From DASRQK01 sp964436635 (GTDB lineage: Bacteria > Bacteroidota > Bacteroidia > Sphingobacteriales > Sphingobacteriaceae): a DNA stretch of 49,657 nucleotides. The stretch spans positions 1 through 49,657 of the forward strand of contig CAYTDM010000017.1 of assembly GCA_964436635.1 (NCBI GenBank). The letters run 5' to 3'. Both the position numbers and the translations under genes were made by a program. Positions within the stretch are counted from its first letter, which is position 1, and each line of letters starts with the position of its first letter. Below, piece by piece: positions 36,356 through 43,050 of the stretch. Below the pieces are notes generated by a model, which did no database searches, was not told the origin of the DNA, and was given only the letters and a program-made list of their open reading frames with translations.

Positions 36356-36841
36356 TTATCTAGGATCTACCAGGAAAATAGGTTGGTCATACTCAACAGG
36401 TTGTGCGTCATCTACTAACACTTTCACAATCTTACCAGAAATTTCTGATTCGATTTCGTTGAATAATTTCATCGCCTCTACAATACAAATCACTTTTCCA
36501 GGTGCTATATCATCTCCAACATTTACAAACACAGATTTATCTGGTCCTGGAGAACGATAAAATGTTCCAATCATCGGTGATTTAATCACTACATAATTAT
36601 TTTCTTCACTTGCTGCTGGTGCTGCAGAAACTGGAGCTGCTGCCGCTGGTGCTGCAGGTGTAGGCAAAGAAGCCGGAGCTGCTGCTGGAGCTGCAACCGG
36701 AATCGAAGCAGTCACATACGTAGGTTCCTGATTGGTTTTTATTGTGATTTTAAAATCTTTTTCTTCAATTGACACTTCATTTACCCCTGATTTTGAAACG
36801 AATTTAATCAGGTCCTGAATTTGTTTGATGTCCATACTCAT
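36356..36841 (-). CDS. accB: Acetyl-CoA carboxylase biotin carboxyl carrier protein AccB
   Basis: 161 residues. An N-terminal helical domain (DIKQIQDLIKFVSKSGVNEV) is joined by an Ala/Pro-rich linker (~50-85) to the biotinyl domain, with the motif IVEAMKLFNEIE; the modified Lys is about residue 125. GTFYRSPGPDKSVFVNVGD precedes it. It carries carboxybiotin between AccC and the carboxyltransferase. A promoter-like TTG-N19-TAAATTTG just upstream suggests independent transcription of accBC. Confidence 0.95.
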   Translation of the reverse strand: MSMDIKQIQDLIKFVSKSGVNEVSIEEKDFKITIKTNQEPTYVTASIPVAAPAAAPASLPTPAAPAAAAPVSAAPAASEENNYVVIKSPMIGTFYRSPGPDKSVFVNVGDDIAPGKVICIVEAMKLFNEIESEISGKIVKVLVDDAQPVEYDQPIFLVDPR

Positions 36842-36867
36842 AGTTAATACAGGTTTGATTTATAAAT

Positions 36868-36897
36868 CAAATTTAATTAAAATTATACTTTTAACAA
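36868..36897 (-). promoter_or_regulatory. Promoter for accB-accC
   Basis: Minus-strand TTG (complement of 36895-36897), 19-bp spacer, and TAAATTTG (complement of 36868-36875). The accB start is at 36841, a leader of about 22 nt. Confidence 0.6.
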
Positions 36898-36918
36898 GAA
36901 AATACAAATTATTCAACA

Positions 36919-37923
36919 TTACTTAGGATCATACGCCCATTTCAAATAGACTGACCCCCAAGTAAATCCACCTCCAAAAGCCGCTAAAATTAGATTATCC
37001 CCCTTTTTCAGTTTGGATTCCCATTCCCATAAGCATAAAGGAATCGTAGCGGTCGTTGTATTTCCATAACGTTGGATATTAATCATGACTTTGCTGGTAT
37101 CGACGCCCATGCGGTTTGCGGTAGCATCAATAATCCTTCTATTTGCCTGATGGGGCACTAACCAAGCAACATCGTCAGCTGTTAAATGGTTTTTTTCCAT
37201 AATTTCAGCAGAAACGTCTGCCATTCGAGTCACAGCAAACTTGAAAACTGCTTGACCTTCTTGATAGGCATAATGCCAACGATTATCTACAGTTTGATGA
37301 GAAGCAGGCATGGCAGATCCTCCAGCACGTATTTTCAAGAACTCCCTTCCAGAGCCGTCGCTTTTTAAAATGGAATCCATGACCCCATTTCCTTCTTCAT
37401 TTGGCTCCAACAACACCGCTCCGCAACCATCCCCAAACAAAATACAAGTCGTCCGATCCGTATAATCGACGATGGAAGACATTTTATCTGCTCCCACCAC
37501 CAACACTTTTTTATGTTTTCCGGCCTCAATAAATTGAGATCCAGTTACTAAACCATATAAAAATCCTGAACACGCTGCTTGCAAATCAAATCCCCAAGCA
37601 TTTTTAGCGCCAATTTTATCTCCTAAAATATTTGCGGAAGCAGGAAATGGCATATCAGCCGTGGCAGTGCAAAAAATAATCACATCGATATCTTCTGGAC
37701 CGATTCCACGTTTTTCCAAAAGCCCCATTACAGCAGGAACGGCTAAATCAGTGGTCGCTTTTCCTTCGCCTTTTAAAATTCTACGTTCTTTAATACCGGT
37801 ACGGGTGGTAATCCACTCGTCATTAGTATCCACCATGGTAGCTAATTCCTCATTCGTTAACACGTAATCAGGAACATATCCATTGACGGCGGTAATTGCT
37901 GCTCGAATTTTTGACTGTATCAT
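36919..37923 (-). CDS. fabH: Beta-ketoacyl-ACP synthase III FabH
   Basis: 334 residues. The catalytic triad lies in DLQAACSGFLYG (Cys ~118), VPHQANRRIID (His) and QRYGNTTTATIP (Asn). DEWITTRTGIKERRI is the N-terminal signature. FabH joins acetyl-CoA (or a branched starter) to malonyl-ACP to initiate fatty-acid synthesis. It follows plsX by only two bases, a typical pairing in this lipid operon. Confidence 0.95.
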   Translation of the reverse strand: MIQSKIRAAITAVNGYVPDYVLTNEELATMVDTNDEWITTRTGIKERRILKGEGKATTDLAVPAVMGLLEKRGIGPEDIDVIIFCTATADMPFPASANILGDKIGAKNAWGFDLQAACSGFLYGLVTGSQFIEAGKHKKVLVVGADKMSSIVDYTDRTTCILFGDGCGAVLLEPNEEGNGVMDSILKSDGSGREFLKIRAGGSAMPASHQTVDNRWHYAYQEGQAVFKFAVTRMADVSAEIMEKNHLTADDVAWLVPHQANRRIIDATANRMGVDTSKVMINIQRYGNTTTATIPLCLWEWESKLKKGDNLILAAFGGGFTWGSVYLKWAYDPK

Positions 37924-37925
37924 TT

Positions 37926-38864
37926 TTAATTGAAAACAGATTTAATCTTTTCCACAATATCTGATTCTTTCATTGAACGTGAAAGTAACAGCATGTTTTT
38001 GATTGCTTCTGGACTTGATATACCATGACCGATAATGACTGGAGCATTCACTCCCAAAATTGGGCTGCCACCATATTGTTCATAATTAAATCGATCAAAG
38101 AAATCATCCTTAAAACCCTTTTTCAGGGTCATCACATAGAAAGATTCAGCTAATTTCAAGACCACGTTTCCAGTAAAGCCATCTGCTACAATGACATCGA
38201 CTTTATCGTCAAACACATCTCTTCCTTCTATATTTCCAATAAAATTAATTCTTGGATTGCTTGCTAAAAGTGGGTAAGTAGCTTGAGTGAGCATATTGCC
38301 CTTCTCTTCCTCCTCACCAATATTCAATAAGCCTACGGTTGGTTTTTGGACACCGATAACATGTTCCAAATACAGGCTGCCTAATAAACCAAATTGCACC
38401 AGCATTTCAGGTTTACAGTCCGCGTTTGCCCCCACATCTAACAACAAACCAGAACCATTTTGAATTTTTGGAACGTTCGTCGCTATAGCTGGTCGCAAAA
38501 CCCCAGGAATCGTCTTCACGCTAAACATAGCACCAACTAACATGGCACCCGTATTTCCTGCAGAAGCGAAGGTATCTATTTCTCCATCTTTTAAAAGCTG
38601 GAAACCTCGGCTGATACTTGAATTTGGCTTTTTAGCAAAAACTTTAGCAGGGTGTTCCCCCATCCCAATAACATCGGGCGCATGGTAGAATTCAAAAAAA
38701 GCAGGGTCTTCTCCTGCTTGATTTATGATATTCTTGGCGGCTAATTCGTCACCAATCAAAACGATTTTTTGACCTTCCTGCATCAACTTAGCAGCCATAA
38801 TGGCTCCTTTTACTGCTGATTCAGGAGCGAAATCGCCCCCCATGATGTCTAAACCTATCTTCAT
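37926..38864 (-). CDS. plsX: Phosphate acyltransferase PlsX
   Basis: 312 residues. MKIGLDIMGGDFAPESAVKG is the N-terminal hallmark, with SAGNTGAMLVGAM, LLLDVGANADCKPEML and NVVLKLAES further in. PlsX forms acyl-phosphate from acyl-ACP for the first step of phosphatidic acid synthesis. It lies two bases before fabH and 99 bp after rpmF. Confidence 0.95.
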   Translation of the reverse strand: MKIGLDIMGGDFAPESAVKGAIMAAKLMQEGQKIVLIGDELAAKNIINQAGEDPAFFEFYHAPDVIGMGEHPAKVFAKKPNSSISRGFQLLKDGEIDTFASAGNTGAMLVGAMFSVKTIPGVLRPAIATNVPKIQNGSGLLLDVGANADCKPEMLVQFGLLGSLYLEHVIGVQKPTVGLLNIGEEEEKGNMLTQATYPLLASNPRINFIGNIEGRDVFDDKVDVIVADGFTGNVVLKLAESFYVMTLKKGFKDDFFDRFNYEQYGGSPILGVNAPVIIGHGISSPEAIKNMLLLSRSMKESDIVEKIKSVFN

Positions 38865-38963
38865 TCGTGATTATGATTAGGATTCAATAATACGTAAAAC
38901 ATCCCAAAGTACCGCATAAAAAATTTAATACGTACTATGGGATGATTCGTTTAGAAGCAGGAG

Positions 38964-39155
38964 TTACGCTACTGATGTTTTCTCAATCAGCAACTTACCA
39001 TTGTAGTAAAGGTTACCATCTACGGTATATGCTCTATGAGGCAAATGCACCGCACCAGTTTCTTTACATACTGTTAAACTGGGCTTTTCAGCTTTATAAT
39101 GCGTCCTGCGTTTATCTCTTCTTGATTTGGACGTTTTACGTTTTGGATGTGCCAT
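38964..39155 (-). CDS. rpmF: 50S ribosomal protein bL32 (zinc-free variant)
   Basis: 63 residues: MAHPKRKTSKSRRDKRRTHY opens the protein, with the large-subunit RNA-binding basic tail. The zinc ribbon is degenerate: only one Cys (TVCKETGAVHLPHRA) remains of the four expected. Such C-minus bL32 proteins exist and fold without zinc. rpmF lies between DUF177 and plsX, its usual neighbours. Confidence 0.95.
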   Translation of the reverse strand: MAHPKRKTSKSRRDKRRTHYKAEKPSLTVCKETGAVHLPHRAYTVDGNLYYNGKLLIEKTSVA

Positions 39156-39177
39156 CTCTTACTAATTTGTTACTCTA

Positions 39178-39714
39178 TTAATTATTTTTCTTTAATTTCT
39201 CTAACATTTCCCATCTTGGGTCCACCTTACCGTCCACTTCCTCGTTCTTTGGTTCCAATTTTTCAAGCATGGCAATCATTTCCTCATCGCAACCTTCACC
39301 ATCTATCGTATCCTCGCAACGAACAAAAGTTGGCACAGCCAAATTGATGTGCTCATATAAAAACGACGCAATAGAATACTCATAATCGTTTTTATTCAAC
39401 ACCACAATATCATCCGTAATTTCATTAATGTCTTCGTCGGTAAATTTAAAAAGCAATTGAGCTTTGATATTCAATGCTTTCCCAAACTCGCGCAAACAAC
39501 GATCACAAACTAATTGAACATGACCACTGATCTCGAAATCCGCCACCATCATGGTCGGCATTTTGTCTAAGGTCAATTTCACATCCAATTCACCATCTTT
39601 TACAATGGAATACGGATAACAATCAAAGAACTTTTTGTCAATTTGGAACGCAAAATCGTGTTTCCCGACTGTTAAGCCAGAAAACTGAATCTTATATGTA
39701 TCCAAATGTTTCAA
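39178..39714 (-). CDS. YceD-like DUF177 protein
   Basis: 178 residues from a TTG at 39714. The longer frame extending to 39804 was rejected because a promoter -7 box (39734-39741) lies inside it, so only the downstream start would be transcribed. The reading begins LKHLDTYKIQFSGLTVGKH, matching the usual start of this family, and holds CDRCLREFGKAL and a later Cys pair (RCEDTIDGEGCDEEM), a likely metal-binding set. DUF177 proteins accompany bL32 and have a likely role in 23S rRNA accumulation. rpmF follows 22 bp downstream. Confidence 0.82.
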   Translation of the reverse strand: MKHLDTYKIQFSGLTVGKHDFAFQIDKKFFDCYPYSIVKDGELDVKLTLDKMPTMMVADFEISGHVQLVCDRCLREFGKALNIKAQLLFKFTDEDINEITDDIVVLNKNDYEYSIASFLYEHINLAVPTFVRCEDTIDGEGCDEEMIAMLEKLEPKNEEVDGKVDPRWEMLEKLKKNN

Positions 39715-39733
39715 AATCCCACAAATGAGCCTG

Positions 39734-39741
39734 CAAAGATA
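39734..39741 (-). promoter_or_regulatory. -7 promoter box (TATCTTTG) of the DUF177-rpmF-plsX-fabH operon
   Basis: Minus-strand TATCTTTG fits TAnnTTTG, with a TTTC about 19 bp upstream as a weak -33. The TTG start at 39714 would have a leader of about 14 nt. Confidence 0.6.
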
Positions 39742-39784
39742 TAAATTAAAAACGAGGATTGAAATTTTTTTTGAAATCGAATTT

Positions 39785-40534
39785 TTACACCTTACGAAGC
39801 TCAAATAATTTGAAAAACGCGTCCTTATAAGTGTCCCCTATGGGAATAATTTGATCACTGATATAAATACGATTTCTATCCACTGATTTTATCTTTTTCA
39901 AAGATACGATATATGATCGGTGAACCCGCATAAATTGATCAGAAGGTAAAAATTCTTCCATTTTTTTCATAACTTGAAGAGTGACGACCCTCCCTTCATC
40001 CGTATATATGGAAACATAATCTTTTAGCCCTTCTATATATAAGATACGATCAAAATCTATGCGATGATTTTTATAATCTGTTTTAACAAAAATATGATCG
40101 GGACGATCCGTTTGGCCATCGGGATTCTGCGTGCCGGAAATAGAAGCTTGGGATGGAAGAGCATCTTTTCGTTGAAATTTGTCGACGACCTTTTGAACCG
40201 CCTTCCTAAAACGGTCCATAGAGATAGGTTTCAACAAATAATCAATCACCTCTAACTCAAAACCATCCAATGCATATTGAGGAAATGCCGTTGTTAAAAT
40301 CACCTCACAACGACCATTCAATAACTTAATGACATCGATCCCGGTCATTCCTGGCATTTGAACGTCTAAAAACAACAGATCCACCTGGTGGTCATCCACT
40401 AACTGGACCACCTCATAGGGATTGCAAGTAGTCGTGACCAACTGCAAAACAGGACTTTGCTCAATATATTCGGTTATAATATCAAGCGCTAATGGTTCAT
40501 CATCTACCGCAAGGCATTTAATTGGTTGTTGCAT
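39785..40534 (-). CDS. LytTR-family response regulator (REC + LytTR)
   Basis: 249 residues from ATG 40534; a 17-codon upstream extension is disfavoured because it has no family-like sequence. The receiver domain begins IKCLAVDDEPLALDIITEYI, with phospho-acceptor Asp in LLFLDVQMPGMTG (~57) and the Lys in YLLKPIS. The LytTR DNA-binding domain (~145-245) contains ILYIEGLKDYVSIYTDEGRV and FMRVHRSYIVSL. No sensor kinase gene is adjacent, so the partner is elsewhere or this is an orphan. Tandem 23-bp repeats lie about 60-105 bp upstream and could be its binding sites. Confidence 0.92.
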   Translation of the reverse strand: MQQPIKCLAVDDEPLALDIITEYIEQSPVLQLVTTTCNPYEVVQLVDDHQVDLLFLDVQMPGMTGIDVIKLLNGRCEVILTTAFPQYALDGFELEVIDYLLKPISMDRFRKAVQKVVDKFQRKDALPSQASISGTQNPDGQTDRPDHIFVKTDYKNHRIDFDRILYIEGLKDYVSIYTDEGRVVTLQVMKKMEEFLPSDQFMRVHRSYIVSLKKIKSVDRNRIYISDQIIPIGDTYKDAFFKLFELRKV

Positions 40535-40595
40535 AATTCTGGTAAAGTTATTATTTATCAGCATCAAGTCCAACCATTTACACAAAACTTTTAAG

Positions 40596-40641
40596 GATTC
40601 ATCGAGAAAAACTTTAAAGATTCATCGAGAAAAACTTTAAA
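40596..40641. repeat. Perfect 23-bp tandem repeat upstream of the LytTR gene
   Basis: Two identical contiguous 23-bp copies (40596-40618, 40619-40641), containing ATTCATCGAG and an A-rich half. Their period equals about two helical turns, as expected for LytTR dimer sites, but no other copy was seen in the window. Confidence 0.85.
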
Positions 40642-40647
40642 GCTTGG

Positions 40648-40692
40648 TCGACAAATAAAGGGTATTGGTCGATTCGTCTGCCGATTTGTCGA
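40648..40692. repeat. Inverted repeat TCGACAAAT ... ATTTGTCGA
   Basis: Nine-base arms at 40648-40656 and 40684-40692 are separated by 27 bp. It lies between the LytTR gene (minus) and the small plus-strand gene; a regulatory or structural role is unproven. Confidence 0.6.
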
Positions 40693-40802
40693 TAAATTTC
40701 AGGGATTAGTCTAATAAATTTTTTGTTAATATTAACTATCTGCATATTTGTACTGTTGAAATTGACGAACAAATAAACATTAAGGCAATTAAACATTAAG
40801 GT

Positions 40803-40985
40803 ATGAAAAGGTTAATTAAAAATACTTCTCCATTTTTGTTGTTAATAATTCCGTTTTTGGTAGCGGTCTTATTCATGGCATTACAATCGGGAAGTGAAAT
40901 GATTCAAGAAAGAGTTCAACTTTCGGCATCTGTTATTCAATTACCCGAATTTAACATCTTTCAAGTATTTACATTTTTATGGTAA
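40803..40985 (+). CDS. Small hypothetical membrane peptide (60 aa)
   Basis: One hydrophobic helix (PFLLLIIPFLVAVLFMAL, ~10-27) follows a positive N-terminus (MKRLIKNTS); the rest is a short polar/hydrophobic tail ending FQVFTFLW. A near-consensus -7 box (CATATTTG) lies upstream and a paired hairpin follows the stop, both favouring a real gene. The family is unknown and the function cannot be read; it could be a single-span regulator or a toxin-like peptide, but no evidence supports the latter. Confidence 0.5.
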   Translation: MKRLIKNTSPFLLLIIPFLVAVLFMALQSGSEMIQERVQLSASVIQLPEFNIFQVFTFLW

Positions 40986-41021
40986 TTAGGTAGCATTCCT
41001 CAGAATGTTTCATACCTAATT
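40984..41021 (+). terminator. Hairpin following the 60-residue gene
   Basis: Outer stem AATTAGGTA / TACCTAATT (40984-40992 with 41013-41021) and inner stem CATTC / GAATG (40994-40998 with 41003-41007). It begins at the stop codon; no strong U-tract follows, so it may be a weak terminator or an mRNA 3' end structure. Confidence 0.5.
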
Positions 41022-41081
41022 TCCCAATATTAAACGCGTAATTCAGTTAAGAACTACGAAACGATCCATTATAGCACATCG

Positions 41082-41128
41082 AACGTTCCTAATAATAGAA
41101 CTACAAACGTCCCTAATGTAGAACTATA
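41082..41128. repeat. Imperfect 24-bp duplication upstream of the BtuF-like gene
   Basis: AACGTTCCTAATAATAGAAC (from 41082) recurs as AACGTCCCTAATGTAGAAC (from 41106), a 24-bp period with several differences. Noncoding; purpose unknown. Confidence 0.45.
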
Positions 41129-41200
41129 GAAACTACAAAAAGGAAGTACTAAACAAGTTTACCCGCACGTTTCTTCCCATCAAAAATTAGCAAATTTCAT

Positions 41201-41208
41201 TACCTTTG
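41201..41208 (+). promoter_or_regulatory. -7 promoter box (TACCTTTG) at the start of the BtuF-like gene
   Basis: TACCTTTG matches TAnnTTTG and ends four bases before ATG 41213; probably leaderless. No clear -33. Confidence 0.5.
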
Positions 41209-41212
41209 CAAG

Positions 41213-41746
41213 ATGGAAGAAAGACAGATCGACCTCAAAGATTTTATCGGTGAACATCACACGAACACGGCGATTGAAGATTACGAAGAACGCCTCAATA
41301 TCATCATACATAAGTTAAAATTTATTTCTGTTGAACATCGACCGAAAGTAGCGGTGTTTGAATTTACAGGTTCATTTCAGCAGAATGAACGGAGTTATAT
41401 TCAACAGGCGATTTTACTTGCAGGCGGGATCCCATTTAATCAGCTTGAATCCTACTGGCCTTCGAACCTCGAAACTCCTCAATCTCCAGACATCTTGCTT
41501 TTAATAGCGAAAGAACCACATAATATCGTATTAAGTGAAGCTCCTGGGTTTATATTACAAAACTTTAACGCTGAAAGTCCACTTGTTAAAAACGGACAAT
41601 TTTACATAATTTACCATGCCAATTTCGCGGAAGAATCAGGTAAAACTCCTGCTGACGACGTTGAAATTCTTGCTGAGATCCTTCATCCAGGCTATTTTAT
41701 TTTCGGAAGGAACGAAGATGCATGGATGCAATTTAACATTCATTAA
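41213..41746 (+). CDS. Uncharacterised protein resembling part of BtuF-type substrate-binding proteins
   Basis: 177 residues with no signal peptide. YEERLNIIIHKLKFISVEHR (helix), KVAVFEFTGSF, QAILLAGGIPFNQ, and the end DDVEILAEILHPGYF with a trailing DAWMQF resemble the backbone helix and C-terminal lobe of class III (BtuF/cobalamin-type) binding proteins, whose C-termini read ...EILAEIIHPE. The N-terminal lobe, signal peptide and lipobox are missing. It could be a truncated remnant or a cytoplasmic domain reused for another task; the match is by eye only. No ABC transporter partner is adjacent. Confidence 0.5.
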   Translation: MEERQIDLKDFIGEHHTNTAIEDYEERLNIIIHKLKFISVEHRPKVAVFEFTGSFQQNERSYIQQAILLAGGIPFNQLESYWPSNLETPQSPDILLLIAKEPHNIVLSEAPGFILQNFNAESPLVKNGQFYIIYHANFAEESGKTPADDVEILAEILHPGYFIFGRNEDAWMQFNIH

Positions 41747-41767
41747 CATAAAAAAGCAGGGATATGT

Positions 41768-41799
41768 TTGAGGTTTTAAAACATTTTTCCCTACATTTG
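41768..41799 (+). promoter_or_regulatory. Promoter of the NlpC/P60 gene
   Basis: TTG (41768-41770), 21-bp spacer and TACATTTG (41792-41799), a good Bacteroidota match. The start is at 41872, giving a leader of about 68 nt. Confidence 0.7.
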
Positions 41800-41871
41800 T
41801 CATTGTTAATTTTAAATGATCAATTAACAAGGATGGCCTAACGCCAAAACCTTCACTAAATTGAATTTTTA

Positions 41872-42465
41872 ATGAAAAATAAATTTTGGTTATTTACCTT
41901 ATTATTTGCGCTAGCGGGCCAAACCGCCATTGGACAGACAGTAAGTGAAACCACAGAACCCAGCGACCCAGACAACCTGGCGAAAGAGTATTTTTCTCAG
42001 ATTATGGATGTCGCAGTTTCGGCCACTACAAATACTAAGTTATATCAATTCATTTACGAATGGATTGGAACGCCATACCGCTTAGGAGGAAAAACCAAAA
42101 AAGGAATTGACTGTTCTAAATTTGCTTACGAAGTTTATAACAATGTATTTAACACCACATTGGGTTCAAACAGTCGTAGTATTTATACACAAGTAACATC
42201 GGTTAAAAAGAATGAATTAAAATCAGGAGATTTAGTATTCTTTAAAATTCGTAGTAAAAACATTACCCACGTAGGTATTTATATCGGGGATGATAAATTT
42301 GCACATGCTTCTTCAAGCAGAGGTGTGATGATCAGTAATTTAAATGATGCTTACTGGAAACGTTATTATTTTGATGGAGGTCGTGTATTAACAGCTGATA
42401 ATGCGGAAGCGCCAAAATTGGATCCGCCTCCAGTAACTAATACGGTAGCTCCGAAATTATTCTAA
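41872..42465 (+). CDS. Secreted NlpC/P60 family (C40) peptidoglycan hydrolase
   Basis: 197 residues. Signal peptide MKNKFWLFTLLFALAGQTAI ends near GQ. The NlpC/P60 domain (~55-175) has the catalytic Cys in GIDCSKFAYEVYN (~81) and the His in THVGIYIGDD (~134), with WIGTPYRLGGKTKKG before them. It likely cuts D-Glu-containing peptide bonds in the cell wall. A Pro-rich tail (PPPVTNTVAPKLF) follows. It is preceded by a well-formed promoter; the next gene starts 41 bp after. Confidence 0.9.
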   Translation: MKNKFWLFTLLFALAGQTAIGQTVSETTEPSDPDNLAKEYFSQIMDVAVSATTNTKLYQFIYEWIGTPYRLGGKTKKGIDCSKFAYEVYNNVFNTTLGSNSRSIYTQVTSVKKNELKSGDLVFFKIRSKNITHVGIYIGDDKFAHASSSRGVMISNLNDAYWKRYYFDGGRVLTADNAEAPKLDPPPVTNTVAPKLF

Positions 42466-42506
42466 GAAAATTGAAAATTGCCTGATTGGCTTGGTGTGGA
42501 ACGTTT

Positions 42507-43037
42507 ATGAGTGAAACCAACAAAAAAGTATTAATCCTCAATCAGGATCAAATCCGCAATAAAATAATCAGAATTGCTTATCAAATATTAGAAGATAATT
42601 TTGATGAGCAATCCATCGTTTTAGTGGGCATTGCCTCCCATGGTTATGTGCTGGCTGAACGTCTAAAAAACATCTTAACCGATATTACTCAAGGCCAAAA
42701 AGAAATTTTATTAATGAAAGTAACCATTAATAAAAAGAAAAGCTTCTTGGAGGCAAGTACGGATATCCCAGTAGATCAGGTAAAAAACAAAACGTTGATT
42801 TTAGTCGACGATGTATTAAGCAGTGGCCGGACTTTAGCGTATGGCATGGGCGTATTTTTCGACATTCCTTTGAAGAAAATGAGAACTGCTGTGTTAATAG
42901 ATCGAAGTCATCACCTCTTCCCCATCTTTAGTGACTTCTATGGCTTGAAACTCTCTACGACGATCAAAGAACATGTATCGGTCGAATTAAAAAGTGAGGG
43001 ATCTGAGGCCAGAGAAGACGCGGCTTGGTTGTCGTAA
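42507..43037 (+). CDS. PyrR-like phosphoribosyltransferase family protein
   Basis: 176 residues from ATG 42507; a seven-residue in-frame upstream extension is not favoured. The PRPP loop reads TLILVDDVLSSGRTLAYG, with QSIVLVGIASHGYVLAERL and RTAVLIDRSHHLFPIFSDFY around it, resembling PyrR. PyrR regulates pyrimidine operons by attenuation and/or has uracil phosphoribosyltransferase activity; RNA-binding residues were not verified. No pyr genes are adjacent, so an enzyme role is possible. It ends close to the convergent lytic transglycosylase. Confidence 0.8.
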   Translation: MSETNKKVLILNQDQIRNKIIRIAYQILEDNFDEQSIVLVGIASHGYVLAERLKNILTDITQGQKEILLMKVTINKKKSFLEASTDIPVDQVKNKTLILVDDVLSSGRTLAYGMGVFFDIPLKKMRTAVLIDRSHHLFPIFSDFYGLKLSTTIKEHVSVELKSEGSEAREDAAWLS

Positions 43038-43050
43038 GCAGTGAGGCTCC

